The notes under the pieces were generated by a model. The model worked only from the letters and a program-made list of their open reading frames with translations. It did not search any database and had not been told where the DNA came from. The translations under genes were made by a program, and so were the position numbers. From Aurantiacibacter suaedae (lineage in GTDB: Bacteria; Pseudomonadota; Alphaproteobacteria; Sphingomonadales; Sphingomonadaceae), in NCBI RefSeq assembly GCF_005434915.1, contig NZ_SKCG01000002.1, forward strand, positions 1-64,000: a stretch of DNA of 64,000 bases. The letters are read 5' to 3'. Shown here piece after piece: positions 9,307-18,940 of this stretch (position 1 is its first letter; each line of letters opens with the position of its first letter).

Positions 9307-10608
9307 CTACAGGATATATTTGCTCAGATCGGCATCGCCTGCCAGCTCGCCGAGCCGTTCGCGCACGTAAGCTGCGTCGATGGTGACGCTTTCGCCCTTG
9401 CGATCCTCGGCTTCGAACGACAGCTCTTCGAACAGCTTTTCCATCACCGTCTGCAAGCGCCGCGCGCCAATGTTCTCGACGCTCTCGTTCACCTGCGCGG
9501 CAATCTTCGCAATCTCGGCGATCGCTTCCTCGCCCAGTTCGACTTGCAAGTCCTCGGTGCCAAGCAGTGCCTTGTACTGGGTGACGAGATTGGCCCGCGT
9601 CTCCGACAGGATGGCGATGAAATCCTCTTCGGTGAGGCTTCGTAGCTCGACGCGAATCGGCAGGCGGCCCTGCAATTCGGGCAGCATGTCGCTGGGCTTC
9701 GAGACGTGGAACGCGCCGCTGGCGATGAACAGCACGTGGTCGGTCTTCATCGGGCCATACTTGGTGGCGACCGTGGTCCCTTCGATCAGCGGCAGCAGAT
9801 CGCGCTGCACGCCTTCGCGGCTGACCGATCCGCCGCCCCGCGTGTCGGACACGGCGATCTTGTCGATCTCATCGAGGAACACGATCCCGTTGGTCTCGGC
9901 ATTGGCGAGCGCCACACGGGCGACATCGTCCGAATCGGTGCGCTTCTCCACTTCCTCGTCGACGAGCCGGTCCCATGCTTCGGGTACCTTCAGTTTGGCC
10001 CGCTTCTTGGGCGGCCCGCCGAAGGCCTTGCCCATCATCTCGGAAAGGTTGATCATAGTCGCGCCGCCGCCCATGCCGGGGATGTCCATCTGCATGTTGG
10101 GCTGGTCGACCACCTCGATCTCGACCTCGGTGTCGTTCATCGCGTTTTCGACGACGCGCGCGCGGAAGCTGGCGCGGGTCGCTTCGCTCGCGCCCTCGCC
10201 GACTAGCGCGTTAAGCAGCCGCTCCATCGCCGCATCACTGGCGGCCTCGCGCACTTTCTCGCGGCGCAGGTCTTTTTCGAGCCGGATCGCCTCTTCCACC
10301 AGATCGCGTGCGATCTGCTCGACGTCGCGGCCGACATAGCCGACCTCGGTGAACTTCGTCGCCTCGACCTTCACGAATGGAGCTTCGGCCAATTTCGCGA
10401 GGCGGCGGCTGATTTCGGTCTTGCCGCAGCCGGTGGGGCCGATCATCAGGATGTTCTTAGGCGTGACCTCCTCGCGCAGATCATCGGGCAAGCGCTGGCG
10501 GCGCCAGCGATTTCGCAGTGCCACGGCAACCGCGCGCTTGGCTTCCTTCTGGCCTATGATGTGCTCGTCGAGCGCGGCGACAATCGCCTTGGGGGTGAGG
10601 TTGTCCAT
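9307..10608 (-). CDS. hslU: HslU, ATPase subunit of the HslUV protease
   Basis: A 433-residue AAA+ unfoldase that feeds substrates to the HslV peptidase in the cytoplasm. Walker A GPTGCGKT is at residues 57-64, followed by the sensor stretch [18 protein letters not shown]. Walker B is [13 protein letters not shown], and the family-specific region [12 protein letters not shown] lies after it. The last residues LSKYIL are the C-terminal tail that docks into HslV. Length and order of motifs match the family fully. It lies downstream of hslV with a 60-base gap, the usual gene order in alphaproteobacteria. Confidence 0.98.
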   Translation of the reverse strand: MDNLTPKAIVAALDEHIIGQKEAKRAVAVALRNRWRRQRLPDDLREEVTPKNILMIGPTGCGKTEISRRLAKLAEAPFVKVEATKFTEVGYVGRDVEQIARDLVEEAIRLEKDLRREKVREAASDAAMERLLNALVGEGASEATRASFRARVVENAMNDTEVEIEVVDQPNMQMDIPGMGGGATMINLSEMMGKAFGGPPKKRAKLKVPEAWDRLVDEEVEKRTDSDDVARVALANAETNGIVFLDEIDKIAVSDTRGGGSVSREGVQRDLLPLIEGTTVATKYGPMKTDHVLFIASGAFHVSKPSDMLPELQGRLPIRVELRSLTEEDFIAILSETRANLVTQYKALLGTEDLQVELGEEAIAEIAKIAAQVNESVENIGARRLQTVMEKLFEELSFEAEDRKGESVTIDAAYVRERLGELAGDADLSKYIL

Positions 10609-10668
10609 CAGTGTTGCTTTTCCAGAGTTGTCGGCTCGCTCAAGCGCATGGCGAACGGGCCGAGAGGA

Positions 10669-11229
10669 TCAGACGCGTTCCAGCGTCACGTTACCATTGG
10701 TGAAGACGCAAATGTCTGCCGCAACCGCCATCGCCTTGCGGGCAATCGCCTCGGCGTCCTCTTCGTAGTCTGCCACGGCGCGCGCAGCGGCGAGCGCATA
10801 GTTGCCGCCCGAACCGATGGCGGCGATCCCCGCTTCGGGTTCGAGCACGTCGCCATTGCCGGTCAGCACCAGCAGCGTGTCCTTGTCGGCCACGATCATC
10901 AGGGCTTCGAGATTGCGCAGATACTTGTCGGTGCGCCAGTCCTTGGCCAGCTCCACCGCCGCGCGCAGCAGTTGGCCTCGATATTGCTCTAGCTTTTTCT
11001 CAAGCCGCTCGAACAGGGTGAAGGCATCGGCGGTCGCGCCTGCGAATCCGGCTATGACCTTGCCGTCCTCGCCCAGGCGGCGGACCTTGCGCGCATTGGG
11101 CTTCATCACGGTGTTGCCCATCGAGACCTGACCATCGCCCGCGATCACGGTTTGCTCGCCGCGCTTCACGCCGATGATGGTGGTTCCGTGCCACTGGATC
11201 AGGCCGTGGCTCGCCCTATCGTCACTCAT
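10669..11229 (-). CDS. hslV: HslV, peptidase subunit of the HslUV protease
   Basis: A 186-residue proteasome-like peptidase. After a short propeptide the sequence [21 protein letters not shown] gives the N-terminal nucleophile threonine exposed by processing. The remaining blocks ([32 protein letters not shown] and [14 protein letters not shown]) are those of the family. The propeptide is longer than in E. coli, which is common in alphaproteobacteria. It forms an operon with hslU. No heat-shock promoter is clear in the short gap to bamE. Confidence 0.98.
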   Translation of the reverse strand: MSDDRASHGLIQWHGTTIIGVKRGEQTVIAGDGQVSMGNTVMKPNARKVRRLGEDGKVIAGFAGATADAFTLFERLEKKLEQYRGQLLRAAVELAKDWRTDKYLRNLEALMIVADKDTLLVLTGNGDVLEPEAGIAAIGSGGNYALAAARAVADYEEDAEAIARKAMAVAADICVFTNGNVTLERV

Positions 11230-11274
11230 GCGGCGGATATGGGCAGCAAGCCCACCGCCTGCAAGGCGCTGCGA

Positions 11275-11748
11275 TCAGCTACCCGCGCCGCCGCCGCCCA
11301 GGCCGCCTGCGCCGACCGTGCCGATATTGCCGAACAGGTCTTCGAGGAAGCCGCGATGGCGGCCCAACGTCGGCGTCTCGTCGCTTTCAGGGTCGAGGCG
11401 AACGACCTGCTCCATTCCGGTCCGCTCTGCCGCAGAGACGGTGCCATCGGGAGTGAAGTGGACCGCAAACACCGTATGATCCTCGATACGGGGGCGCGTG
11501 AAGGGTGCCTGCGTGGTGCGGCTGGAAACATAGTACCACACCGGATCGCCGAACTCGCTCACCATGGTCGGCTCGCCCAGCGTGCCGCGCACCGACTGCT
11601 TGTTGTCGAGCCCCGGCGCGACCGAAGCTACCAGCGTTTCATCGATGATATAGCCGCGATGATTGGTGATCGAGGAGCAAGCCGAGGCCAGCACTGCCAG
11701 CGTGGCGACCATGCCGATCCGTCCACCTGCTCGCAACAACCCTGCCAT
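11275..11748 (-). CDS. bamE: BamE, outer-membrane protein assembly lipoprotein
   Basis: A 157-residue lipoprotein of the SmpA/OmlA family, a small subunit of the BAM complex that inserts beta-barrels into the outer membrane. The ATG at 11748 is preferred over one seven codons earlier because AAGGAAG lies eight bases before it. The lipobox LASAC gives C24 as lipidated residue. The core RGYIIDETLVASVAPGLDNKQSVRGTLGEPTMVSEFGDPVWYY matches the BamE fold (split here only for description). The C-terminal 50 residues end in a glycine-rich tail beyond the usual domain, as in other sphingomonads. It precedes hslV in the same direction. Confidence 0.88.
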   Translation of the reverse strand: MAGLLRAGGRIGMVATLAVLASACSSITNHRGYIIDETLVASVAPGLDNKQSVRGTLGEPTMVSEFGDPVWYYVSSRTTQAPFTRPRIEDHTVFAVHFTPDGTVSAAERTGMEQVVRLDPESDETPTLGRHRGFLEDLFGNIGTVGAGGLGGGGAGS

Positions 11749-11918
11749 AAGTCTCACTTCCTTTATCACCGCGCGCGATTGCCAGCGCCCCGGCGGTTAC
11801 TCTATTGGATGCATTTGCGCCTTAAGCAAGCCTGCCCGCTTGCGCAATGGCAGCCGGGGCCACCGGGTGCGGCTCGCGCATTGAACCATGGCTTAACGAT
11901 AGGACTTGTCCACCGAAG

Positions 11919-12437
11919 ATGTCGCTCATTTCCCGCTTTCTCAAACCCAGCGCGGACCCGCGCGAGGCACTGCGCCCGCTGTGGCACGATATCGTTATCG
12001 TGAGCCGCGAACGCGAGTGGTATGCCGATTGCGGCGTGGCCGACACGGTAGACGGGCGCTTCGACATGATCGCGCTGGTGCTGTCGCTGGTGCTGCTCAG
12101 GATGGAAAAGAGCCCTGAGCTCACCCCGCAAACCGCGCGGCTGACCGAGCTGTTCGTCGCCGACATGGACCGGCAACTGCGCGAAACGGGCGTGGGCGAC
12201 CTGATGGTGGGCAAGCGCATGGGCAAAATCATGAGCGCGCTGGGCGGCCGCATGGGCGCACTGCGCGAGGCCATGACCGAAAGCGATGCGTCGCTGGCGG
12301 TCATCCTCGCGCGCAACGTGACGCTGGCGGACGAAGAGAAAAAGCCCTTCCAGCTCGCCGTGCGTACCCGCGCGCTTCATGCCGATCTTGCCGCGCAGAC
12401 AGACGAGGCCTTGCTGGCCGGAAAGGTGAGGCCATGA
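11919..12437 (+). CDS. Ubiquinol-cytochrome c chaperone (CBP3 family)
   Basis: A 172-residue protein of the Ubiq_cyt_C_chap family. Mitochondrial CBP3 helps assemble cytochrome b of the bc1 complex; the bacterial homologues are assumed to act the same way at the inner membrane. Typical features are REWYADCGVADTVDGRFDMIALVLSLVLLRM in the middle and FVADMDRQLRETGVGDLMVGKRM. The start at 11919 gives the expected MSLISRFLKP opening; an open extension upstream lacks a ribosome site. The stop overlaps the next gene's ATG in an ATGA tetranucleotide, so the DUF177 gene is translationally coupled. Confidence 0.88.
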   Translation: MSLISRFLKPSADPREALRPLWHDIVIVSREREWYADCGVADTVDGRFDMIALVLSLVLLRMEKSPELTPQTARLTELFVADMDRQLRETGVGDLMVGKRMGKIMSALGGRMGALREAMTESDASLAVILARNVTLADEEKKPFQLAVRTRALHADLAAQTDEALLAGKVRP

Positions 12438-12967
12438 GCGAAGGCGAAATCGCCAGCCCCGAATTCTCGCGCATCGTCGATCGCCGCTCGGTGGGCGAGG
12501 CTCCAGTGCGAATCGGCGCGAGTGAAGCCGAGTGCGCGGCGCTAGCCAAGCGATTCGGGCTGGTCTCGGTGGAGCGGCTGGAAGCCGATATCGTGCTAGA
12601 TATCGCAGGTGACGATGTGCTCGCCAGCGGCACCCTGCGTGCCGACATAGTGCAAAGCTGCGCTGTTAGTGGTGACGATCTGCCCGCAACGATCGAAGAT
12701 GCGTTCTCGCTGCGATTCGTACCCGAGGAAGACTGGGCCGACTACGAAGCTGAAGAGGTGGAACTGGGCTCCGAGGATTTGGACGCCCTGCCTTATGATG
12801 GCACCAGTTTCGACCTGGGCGAGGCGGTGGCGCAGAGCCTCGTGCTGGCCATCGATCCCTTTGCCACCGGCCCCGATGCGGACACGGTGCGCAGTGAACA
12901 GGGGCTCGACAATGCGGCCAAGGGCGGCGCGCTGGCCGAGGCGCTGGCTCAGCTCAAGAAGGACTGA
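12434..12967 (+). CDS. DUF177 (YceD-like) protein
   Basis: A 177-residue acidic protein of the DUF177 family. The central VQSCAVSGDDLPATIEDAFSLRFVPEED and the later SLVLAIDPFATGPDAD are the conserved blocks. In many bacteria this gene precedes rpmF and has a suspected role in ribosomal RNA metabolism; no rpmF is present here. It is coupled by a four-base overlap to the CBP3-type chaperone gene, an order often seen in sphingomonads, and is convergent with ssb. Confidence 0.85.
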   Translation: MSEGEIASPEFSRIVDRRSVGEAPVRIGASEAECAALAKRFGLVSVERLEADIVLDIAGDDVLASGTLRADIVQSCAVSGDDLPATIEDAFSLRFVPEEDWADYEAEEVELGSEDLDALPYDGTSFDLGEAVAQSLVLAIDPFATGPDADTVRSEQGLDNAAKGGALAEALAQLKKD

Positions 12968-12991
12968 GCCAGCGATTCGGCTTTGGCCGAC

Positions 12992-13507
12992 TCAGAACGG
13001 AATATCGTCGTCGAGATCGTCGTAGTTCGAACCGCCACCGGACGGGGCATTTCCGCCCTGGCTGCCGGCACCGCCGCTGCGCTGACCGCCGCCATAGCCG
13101 CCACCGCCAGAGCTGCCGCCGTAGCCTCCTTGGCCGCCACCACCGCCGCCACCGGATGCGCCGTCAAGCATGGTCATGACAGAGTTCGGCCCGCGCAGCA
13201 CGACCTCGGTCGAATAGCGGTCATTGCCGTTCTGGTCCTGCCACTTGCGCGTCTGCAACTGGCCTTCGAGATAGACCTTCGAGCCCTTCTTGAGGAACCG
13301 CTCGGCCACGCCTGCAAGGCCCTCGTTGAAGATCGCCACAGTGTGCCACTCGGTGCGTTCCTGCCGCTCGCCGGTGTTGCGGTCCTTCCACGTCTCCGAG
13401 GTCGCGACGCGCAGGTTGCAGACCTTGCCGCCGTTCTGGAACGTGCGCACCTCGGGATCGGCCCCCAGGTTCCCGATCAGCATAACCTTGTTGAGAGAAC
13501 CTGCCAT
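12992..13507 (-). CDS. ssb: Single-stranded DNA-binding protein
   Basis: A 171-residue SSB. The start at 13507 gives [21 protein letters not shown], the canonical OB-fold opening. Residues 1-about 112 are the OB domain ([21 protein letters not shown], then [22 protein letters not shown]). A long glycine-rich linker built from GGYGG-like units follows. The acidic tip DDLDDDIPF is the standard site for recruiting replication and repair partners. A frame open upstream of 13507 lies inside the feoB region and is not needed. It shares direction with feoB, which starts upstream. Confidence 0.97.
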   Translation of the reverse strand: MAGSLNKVMLIGNLGADPEVRTFQNGGKVCNLRVATSETWKDRNTGERQERTEWHTVAIFNEGLAGVAERFLKKGSKVYLEGQLQTRKWQDQNGNDRYSTEVVLRGPNSVMTMLDGASGGGGGGGQGGYGGSSGGGGYGGGQRSGGAGSQGGNAPSGGGSNYDDLDDDIPF

Positions 13508-13524
13508 TTGCCAACTATCCTTCG

Positions 13525-15369
13525 CTACAATCCGAGGGCGAGAGCGCCCCAATAGGTGATTCCGGCGAAGACATAGGCCAATCCAAACAGGTAGGCCAAC
13601 ATGACAACCGGCCATTTCCACCCATTCGTCTCACGCCGGGCGACGGCGATGGTCGAAAGGCACTGCGGCGCGAACACGAACCAGGCGAGGAAGGCCAGCG
13701 CCGTGGGCAGGCTCCAGTCCGCTGCCAGCCGTTCGGTAAGCCCGGCGGCCTGCGCATCCTCGTCGCCGTCGATGGCATAGGTGGTAGCCAGTGCGGAGAC
13801 GGCAACCTCGCGCGCTGCCATCGCCGGGATCAATGCAAGGCTGATCTCGTGGTTGAAGCCGATGGGCTCCATCACGACGTTGAGGCCATCGGCAATGTGC
13901 CCGGCGATACTCGCCTCGACCTGGCTTTCGCCCGGATCGGCCTTCGGAAAGCTCAGCAGCACCCACAGGATCACCGTCGCCATGAAAATGATCGTGCCGG
14001 CGCGGCGCAGGAAGATGAAGGCGCGCTGCCACAGGCCGATCAGCAAATCGCGCAGCGGCGGCACCTGATAGCGCGGCATTTCCATGATAAAGCCCGAGGC
14101 CGCGCCTTTGGTCACCGTGCGGCGCAGCACCAGCGCCACCAGCATCGCGCCGACAATGCCGAACAGATAAAGCCCGAACAGCACCAGACCTTGCAGCCCG
14201 ATGCCCGGCCCAACGGTGCGCGCCGGGATGAAGGCGCCGATGATCACGGCATAGACCGGCAGCCGTGCCGAACAAGTCATCAGCGGGGCGATCAGGATCG
14301 TGGTCAATCGGTCTTTCGGATCGGCAATCGCGCGGGTGGCCATGATGCCCGGAATGGCGCAGGCAAAACTGGAGAGCAGCGGGATGAAGCTGCGCCCGGA
14401 CAGCCCAACATAGGCCATCAGCCGGTCCATCAGGAAAGCCGCGCGGGCCATGTAGCCCGATTGCTCCATCGCCAGAATGAAGGCGAACAGGATGATGATC
14501 TGCGGCAGGAACACGATCACCGAGCCAACCCCGCTAAGCACGCCCTGCGTCAGGAAATCCTGCAGGATGCCAGCGGGCAAGGTAGCCTCGACGAAGCCGA
14601 TCATGGTCTCGATCATGCCTTCGATCAGCGCGATGAACGGATCGGCCCAGGCAAACACCGCTTGAAACATCACGAACAGCAAGCCGAGCAAGATGACCGG
14701 CCCTGCCCACGGATTCAACAGCACCTTGTCCAGCCGCGAATGCCAGCGATGCGCGGCGGTTTCCGACAGGATCGCCCCGGTCGCCATGTTGTGCGCGTTG
14801 AGGCGCCGTTCTGGCAGGCTCAGCTCGGCAACCTCGTGGCGCAGCGCGCGATCCTGCTGCGGTGCCTTCTCGATCTCTTCCAGCAGCGCATCTAGCCCGC
14901 GCTTGCGCACGGCCACGGTCGGCACCACCGGCACGCCGAGCGCTGCGGACAAAGCTGCCGGATCGAGCACCAGCCCGTCGCGTTCTGCAAGGTCGACCAT
15001 GTTAAGCGCAACCACCACCGGACGGCCCAGCGCGATCAGCTCCTGCGCGAAGACAAGGTGCTGTTCGAGGTTGGCCGCATCGACCACCACAACCAGCACC
15101 TCGGGCATGGCTTCACCGCGAAACCGGCCCATCACGACCTGGCTGGTCACCTCTTCATCCGGGCTCGCCGCGTCGAGTGAGTAGGAGCCGGGCAGGTCGA
15201 CCAGCTCGATCGGCTGGCCCGAAGGCAGCGCCGCGCGGCCCGCCTTGCGCTCCACCGTTACGCCCGGATAGTTGGCGATCTTCTGCCGCGCCCCGGTCAG
15301 CGCGTTGAACAGGGCGGACTTGCCGGCATTGGGGTTGCCGACCAGGGCGATAACGGGAACCCGGCTCAT
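13525..15369 (-). CDS. feoB: FeoB ferrous iron transporter
   Basis: A 614-residue inner-membrane Fe(II) transporter. The N-terminal G domain has [12 protein letters not shown] (G1, residues 11-22), DLPGSYSL (G3) and NMVD (G4). Two Gate domains with about eight to ten helices follow, containing the conserved [17 protein letters not shown] and [16 protein letters not shown], each with the cysteine typical of the pore. The protein is somewhat shorter than the about 770-residue E. coli form, as is common in alphaproteobacteria. It overlaps feoA by four bases, so the two are co-translated. The ssb gene follows 17 bases downstream. No Fur box could be picked out before feoA. Confidence 0.97.
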   Translation of the reverse strand: MSRVPVIALVGNPNAGKSALFNALTGARQKIANYPGVTVERKAGRAALPSGQPIELVDLPGSYSLDAASPDEEVTSQVVMGRFRGEAMPEVLVVVVDAANLEQHLVFAQELIALGRPVVVALNMVDLAERDGLVLDPAALSAALGVPVVPTVAVRKRGLDALLEEIEKAPQQDRALRHEVAELSLPERRLNAHNMATGAILSETAAHRWHSRLDKVLLNPWAGPVILLGLLFVMFQAVFAWADPFIALIEGMIETMIGFVEATLPAGILQDFLTQGVLSGVGSVIVFLPQIIILFAFILAMEQSGYMARAAFLMDRLMAYVGLSGRSFIPLLSSFACAIPGIMATRAIADPKDRLTTILIAPLMTCSARLPVYAVIIGAFIPARTVGPGIGLQGLVLFGLYLFGIVGAMLVALVLRRTVTKGAASGFIMEMPRYQVPPLRDLLIGLWQRAFIFLRRAGTIIFMATVILWVLLSFPKADPGESQVEASIAGHIADGLNVVMEPIGFNHEISLALIPAMAAREVAVSALATTYAIDGDEDAQAAGLTERLAADWSLPTALAFLAWFVFAPQCLSTIAVARRETNGWKWPVVMLAYLFGLAYVFAGITYWGALALGL

Positions 15370-15617
15370 GGGTGCTTCACCTGCATGGCGCGCGCATGGG
15401 CGCGGCGAATGGCGATTGTGGTACGGCCAAGGGTGATGGCCATGGGGTCGCTGCCGAAGAAAATCCCGCGATGGGCCACAGCCACCCGCGCCCCCTCGTC
15501 GAGCCCCAGCGCGCGCAAGCGCTTGGCTTCCTCGGGAGCAAGCGCGTCCCAGGCAACGGCAATAATCTCGGCGCGCGCGCCGGGAGCGATCTGGTCAAGA
15601 GTCAGTTGCGTATCCAC
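15366..15617 (-). CDS. feoA: FeoA, SH3-like partner of FeoB
   Basis: A small cytoplasmic protein needed for FeoB-dependent Fe(II) uptake. The core TLDQIAPGARAEI, then EEAKRLRALGLDEGARVAVAHR and the DPMAITLGRTTIAIRR strand match the FeoA SH3-like fold. I choose the GTG at 15617 (83 residues) because GGGAG lies five bases before it and the length then fits the family. A start 12 codons earlier at 15653 is possible but adds a glutamine/glycine-rich leader. The last codons overlap the feoB start by four bases. Confidence 0.9.
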   Translation of the reverse strand: MDTQLTLDQIAPGARAEIIAVAWDALAPEEAKRLRALGLDEGARVAVAHRGIFFGSDPMAITLGRTTIAIRRAHARAMQVKHP

Positions 15618-15679
15618 ACGAGCTCCCGTGCCAGAAGCGCCCTGCTGTTGCAACTGATTGTCATTAAGGCTGATCGAGA

Positions 15680-16351
15680 TCAGCTTTGCGGATAGCGCAA
15701 GCGCCCGAGAAAGCGGACAATATCGAAATGCTCGCGTTTGCTGGTGAGCTGCGCCTTGACCTTCTCAAACTTCATCACCCCGTCGATCCGCCGATCGAGG
15801 AAGGCGTGAGTCTCGGCCTTGCCCTCGCTCTGGTCCTCGATGAACACGGCCAGCGTGGCGGCATAGATCGAAGCGAGGATCGCGCGCTTGGTGTAGTGAT
15901 TGTAGTCGGTCGCGGTGTCACCGGCGAGGCGCCACATGGCATCGGCGCTGCTCCAGCCGAGCTTCAGGGCACGCGGCGCATTAGTCGGCATGGCCTGGAT
16001 AGCCAGCGCACGCGAAAGCGCTTCCTCCAGCCCGGCGGCCTGATCGAGCCGGAACCGCACCAGCGCGGCGATCCGTTCACGAATCTTCATATTGCCGAGC
16101 CGACCATCGGCAAAATGCGCGCGCATCGCGGCATCGGTCGCGGCGACGAAAGCCTCGATCATCGCCATCGGACCATCCGCGAAAGCGAGCCGGGCGATTG
16201 CGGGGTCGACACCCTCGGCCTCGGCCGCAGCATCCACCGCCACTTCGGTCCAGCCGTCGAACACCGCCGCCTGCGCCAGCGCCGGAGCCAGCGCAACGCG
16301 CACATCGGCCAGCGAACCGGCCTCTTCGAGCCTGTCAGCAGCCGCGACCAT
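15680..16351 (-). CDS. COQ9-family ubiquinone biosynthesis protein
   Basis: A 223-residue protein of the COQ9 family. Mitochondrial COQ9 binds lipids and presents quinone intermediates to COQ7; the alphaproteobacterial members are taken to have a related role at the membrane. The conserved helix blocks are RLGNMKIRERIAALVRFRLD, the long APRALKLGWSSADAMWRLAGD and TDYNHYTKRAILASIYAATL, the last being the family signature. The ATG shares its A with the stop of the ankyrin gene upstream, so the two are coupled. It ends close to feoA, in the same direction. Confidence 0.9.
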   Translation of the reverse strand: MVAAADRLEEAGSLADVRVALAPALAQAAVFDGWTEVAVDAAAEAEGVDPAIARLAFADGPMAMIEAFVAATDAAMRAHFADGRLGNMKIRERIAALVRFRLDQAAGLEEALSRALAIQAMPTNAPRALKLGWSSADAMWRLAGDTATDYNHYTKRAILASIYAATLAVFIEDQSEGKAETHAFLDRRIDGVMKFEKVKAQLTSKREHFDIVRFLGRLRYPQS

Positions 16352-16968
16352 CAGAAGCTCGGCCCATAAATGCGCCCGCCATCGGGATCGGCATCGGCGG
16401 CGTTGTCATGGCCCTCGATCAACATCAGCATCCGTTCGGCACCGCGCTCGCTGGCATAGTCGCGCGCGCTGCGCCCGGCATTGTCGGTCTTATCGGGGTT
16501 GGCATTGGCGTCGAGCAGCACCTCGACCAGCTCGCTATTGCGCGAAAGCACGGCAGCAATCAGCGGCGTCTGCCCGGTAAAATCGGTCTCATCGATGCGT
16601 GCGCCGCCGGCAATCAGCGTTTCCACCCCTTCGAGGAAATTCAGCCGGATCGCGAGGCCGAGCGGGGTCACGCCCTTCTTGTCGGCGATATTCGGGTTTG
16701 CGTTCTGTTGCAGCAGCCAACCGGTCCAGGTGTTGTCGCGGCGTTGCACCGTGTAATGCAAGGCGGTTTCGCCGGTGGAGAGATCGCGCGCATTGACCAC
16801 GGTCGAGCCCGGCTCGTTGAGCATCGAGGTGGCGACATCGCCATCCTTGTCCTTCACCGCCTGGAGGAACTTGTAGCCATCCGAATACATCTGCGCCGAA
16901 GCGGGGACCGCGCCCAGCACCAGGGCTGCAAGCACGATAATGAATTTGCGAAAAGCGGGCTGCGCCAC
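16351..16968 (-). CDS. Exported ankyrin-repeat protein
   Basis: A 205-residue protein. The GTG at 16968 is favoured by AGGAGG a few bases before it and gives a proper signal peptide ending in VPASAQ. The mature part holds about four ankyrin repeats, seen in STGETALHYTVQRRD, KKGVTPLGLAIRLNFLEG, FTGQTPLIAAVLSRNSELVE and NAGRSARDYASERG. The protein is probably periplasmic and acts by protein binding; no partner can be named. An ATG 19 codons upstream is possible but would bury the signal peptide. It shares one base with the COQ9 start and diverges from the SCO gene. Confidence 0.85.
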   Translation of the reverse strand: MAQPAFRKFIIVLAALVLGAVPASAQMYSDGYKFLQAVKDKDGDVATSMLNEPGSTVVNARDLSTGETALHYTVQRRDNTWTGWLLQQNANPNIADKKGVTPLGLAIRLNFLEGVETLIAGGARIDETDFTGQTPLIAAVLSRNSELVEVLLDANANPDKTDNAGRSARDYASERGAERMLMLIEGHDNAADADPDGGRIYGPSF

Positions 16969-17070
16969 GCCGTCCTCCTGTTGCTGCACCAAGCTTCTGC
17001 GCAAAAGCCGCGCATTTCGTGGCATCCGGCTCTTGCCTGTGGCGCGTTAGCAGAGCATGAACCCCTCGTC

Positions 17071-17703
17071 ATGCCCACAATACTTCCGGCACGCCTCGCC
17101 TCCAGACGCCTAGGCCCGCTCCTGCTCGCCCTCGCCGCCCTGTCGCCGCTCGCTGCCTGCGGTTCGGGCCAGCCGCCGCTTGAACAGGGCGCGCTGTGGG
17201 GCTCCTCGATCGGGGGCGACTTCACACTCGTCGACGAGACCGGCAAGGCGGTTCACGCGTCGGACTACGACGGCAAGTGGAAGGTGGTCTATTTCGGCTA
17301 TGCCTACTGCCCCGACGTCTGCCCGTTTGACATGCAGCGGCTTGGCCAGGGCCTGAAGCTCTATGCCGCCGAGCATCCCGATCTCGCGAAACAGGTCCAG
17401 CCGCTCTTCATCACCATCGATCCCGCGCGCGACACGCCCGAGGTGCTGGCCGAGTTCACCGCGAATTTCTCGCCCGATCTTATCGGGCTCACCGGCACGC
17501 CCGAGCAGGTAAAGGCCGCCGCCGATGCCTATTCGGTCTACTATTCCAAGGGTGAAGTGAACGAGAACGGCGGCTACATGATGGATCACTCCAACGCAGC
17601 CTACCTGATGGACCCGGAGGGCAATCCGGTCGCCCTGATGCCTCTCGATGTGAAGGACCAAGGGCAGGCTGTCGCCGCGGAACTGGCGAAATGGGTGCGC
17701 TGA
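17071..17703 (+). CDS. SCO1/SenC-type copper chaperone lipoprotein
   Basis: A 210-residue membrane-tethered thioredoxin-fold protein that delivers or reduces copper for the CuA site of cytochrome c oxidase. The lipobox LAAC gives C30. The copper ligands are CPDVC with C80 and C84, and H173 in MMDHSNAAYLMD. FITIDPARDTPEVLAEF is the second family motif. Start at 17071 gives the lipoprotein leader directly. Its last 13 bases overlap the start of the next gene (YcgN-like), so they are probably one transcript. Confidence 0.93.
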   Translation: MPTILPARLASRRLGPLLLALAALSPLAACGSGQPPLEQGALWGSSIGGDFTLVDETGKAVHASDYDGKWKVVYFGYAYCPDVCPFDMQRLGQGLKLYAAEHPDLAKQVQPLFITIDPARDTPEVLAEFTANFSPDLIGLTGTPEQVKAAADAYSVYYSKGEVNENGGYMMDHSNAAYLMDPEGNPVALMPLDVKDQGQAVAAELAKWVR

Positions 17704-18134
17704 GAGACCGTTTCTGGGAACTGCCGCTGACCAGCCTCTCGCGCGAGGAGTGGGAGGCGCTGTGTGACGGCTGTGGCCGTTGCTGCCTGCACAAGCTGGA
17801 AGACGAGGATACCGGCCAGATCCTGGGAACCAACGTCGCGTGCAAGCTGCTCGACACCGGCACCGCGCGCTGCAGCGACTATGCCCACCGCAAGGCCTTC
17901 GTGCCCGATTGCCTGCGCCTGACGCCAAAGCTGGTGGCGCAGGTGCCCTGGCTGCCCGAAACCTGCGCCTACAAGCGCCGCGCCGATGATCGCCCGATTC
18001 CGCAATGGCACCCGCTGTTGACGGGCAGCAAAGATGCCATGATCGCCTCGGGCGCATGTGTCGCCGGGCGCTGCATCAGCGAGAACGATGCCGGGCCGAT
18101 TGAGCACCATATCGTGGACTGGCCCGAGGAATGA
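17691..18134 (+). CDS. YcgN/UPF0260-family cysteine-cluster protein
   Basis: A 147-residue cytoplasmic protein of the CxxCxxCC family. The metal-binding pattern CDGCGRCCLHKLEDEDTG is at about residues 25-42, followed by CKLLDTGTARCSDYAHRK and the later CLRLTP block. The family is thought to bind zinc or an iron-sulphur cluster, but its cellular role is not established. It begins inside the SCO gene and ends in an ATGA overlap with the YgjP-like protease gene, so three genes appear coupled. Confidence 0.88.
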   Translation: MGALRDRFWELPLTSLSREEWEALCDGCGRCCLHKLEDEDTGQILGTNVACKLLDTGTARCSDYAHRKAFVPDCLRLTPKLVAQVPWLPETCAYKRRADDRPIPQWHPLLTGSKDAMIASGACVAGRCISENDAGPIEHHIVDWPEE

Positions 18135-18877
18135 TCGACTGGCTGCGCAATCGTCAGGCTCACCCGCTCGACGATCCGCAGATCGAGATCGCCGGTCGCA
18201 CCCTGCCGCTTGCCATCCGCCGCCTCAAGCAGGCGCGCCGCCTCACCATGCGGCTGGCACGCGACGGCAGCGAATTGCGCATTTCCATGCCGACCTGGGC
18301 GCGCACCGCCGATGCGCTCGCCTTTGCCCATGCCCGGCATGACTGGATTGCGGCGCAGCTCGCCAAGGCTGTCACTCCGGTGGCGGTGATCGATGGCAGC
18401 ACCATCGCCTTTCGCGGCGATACGCTGCGGATCGCCTGGGACAAGACCTATCCGCGCAACCCCGTGCCCGACGATGGCGCGCTGTTGCTGGGCGGCCCGC
18501 AAGAGCGGATCGAGGCCCGAGTCCAGCGCTGGCTCGAGAGCGAAGCGCTGCGGCTGGCGGGCGACGACCTTGCCTTCTATTGCGCGCGTGCGGACGAGGT
18601 GCTGCCGCAGCTCGGCCTGTCGCGCGCGCGTCGGCGGTGGGGCTCGTGTTCGGGCGAAGGGCAGAATGGCCGCACGATCCGCATTAACTGGCGGCTCGCC
18701 ATGGCACCCGACTTCGTGCGCCGCTCGGTCGTCGCCCACGAGGTGGCCCACCTCGCCTACTTCGACCACTCACCCGCTTTCCACGCGCATCTGGCCGGAC
18801 TGTTCGAAGGCGACGTCCGCGCGGCCGACCGCTGGCTGAAAGCCGAAGGACCGAAGCTCTACGCTGCTTTCGTCTAA
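18131..18877 (+). CDS. YgjP/SprT-like zinc metalloprotease (DUF45)
   Basis: A 248-residue predicted cytoplasmic metallopeptidase of the YgjP (DUF45) group. The zinc site is HEVAH with H203, E204 and H207, plus H213 in FDHSPAFH. RRRWGSCSGEGQNGRTIRIN upstream of it is the second signature of the family. The N-terminal part (IRRLKQARRLTMRLARDG) is the usual positively charged strand-rich region. Substrate is unknown. It is coupled to the YcgN-like gene by a four-base overlap. Confidence 0.9.
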   Translation: MIDWLRNRQAHPLDDPQIEIAGRTLPLAIRRLKQARRLTMRLARDGSELRISMPTWARTADALAFAHARHDWIAAQLAKAVTPVAVIDGSTIAFRGDTLRIAWDKTYPRNPVPDDGALLLGGPQERIEARVQRWLESEALRLAGDDLAFYCARADEVLPQLGLSRARRRWGSCSGEGQNGRTIRINWRLAMAPDFVRRSVVAHEVAHLAYFDHSPAFHAHLAGLFEGDVRAADRWLKAEGPKLYAAFV

Positions 18878-18940
18878 GCACGCTAGCAGAGTGCGGCGGG
18901 CACTGGCGGTCTTGCGGCAAAGTCCCTATCAAGGGCGGAC

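Noticed and set aside
13060-13165. Glycine-codon repeat that resembles a tandem repeat array
   Set aside because: It is the GGYGG-like linker of SSB and is fully explained by that gene.
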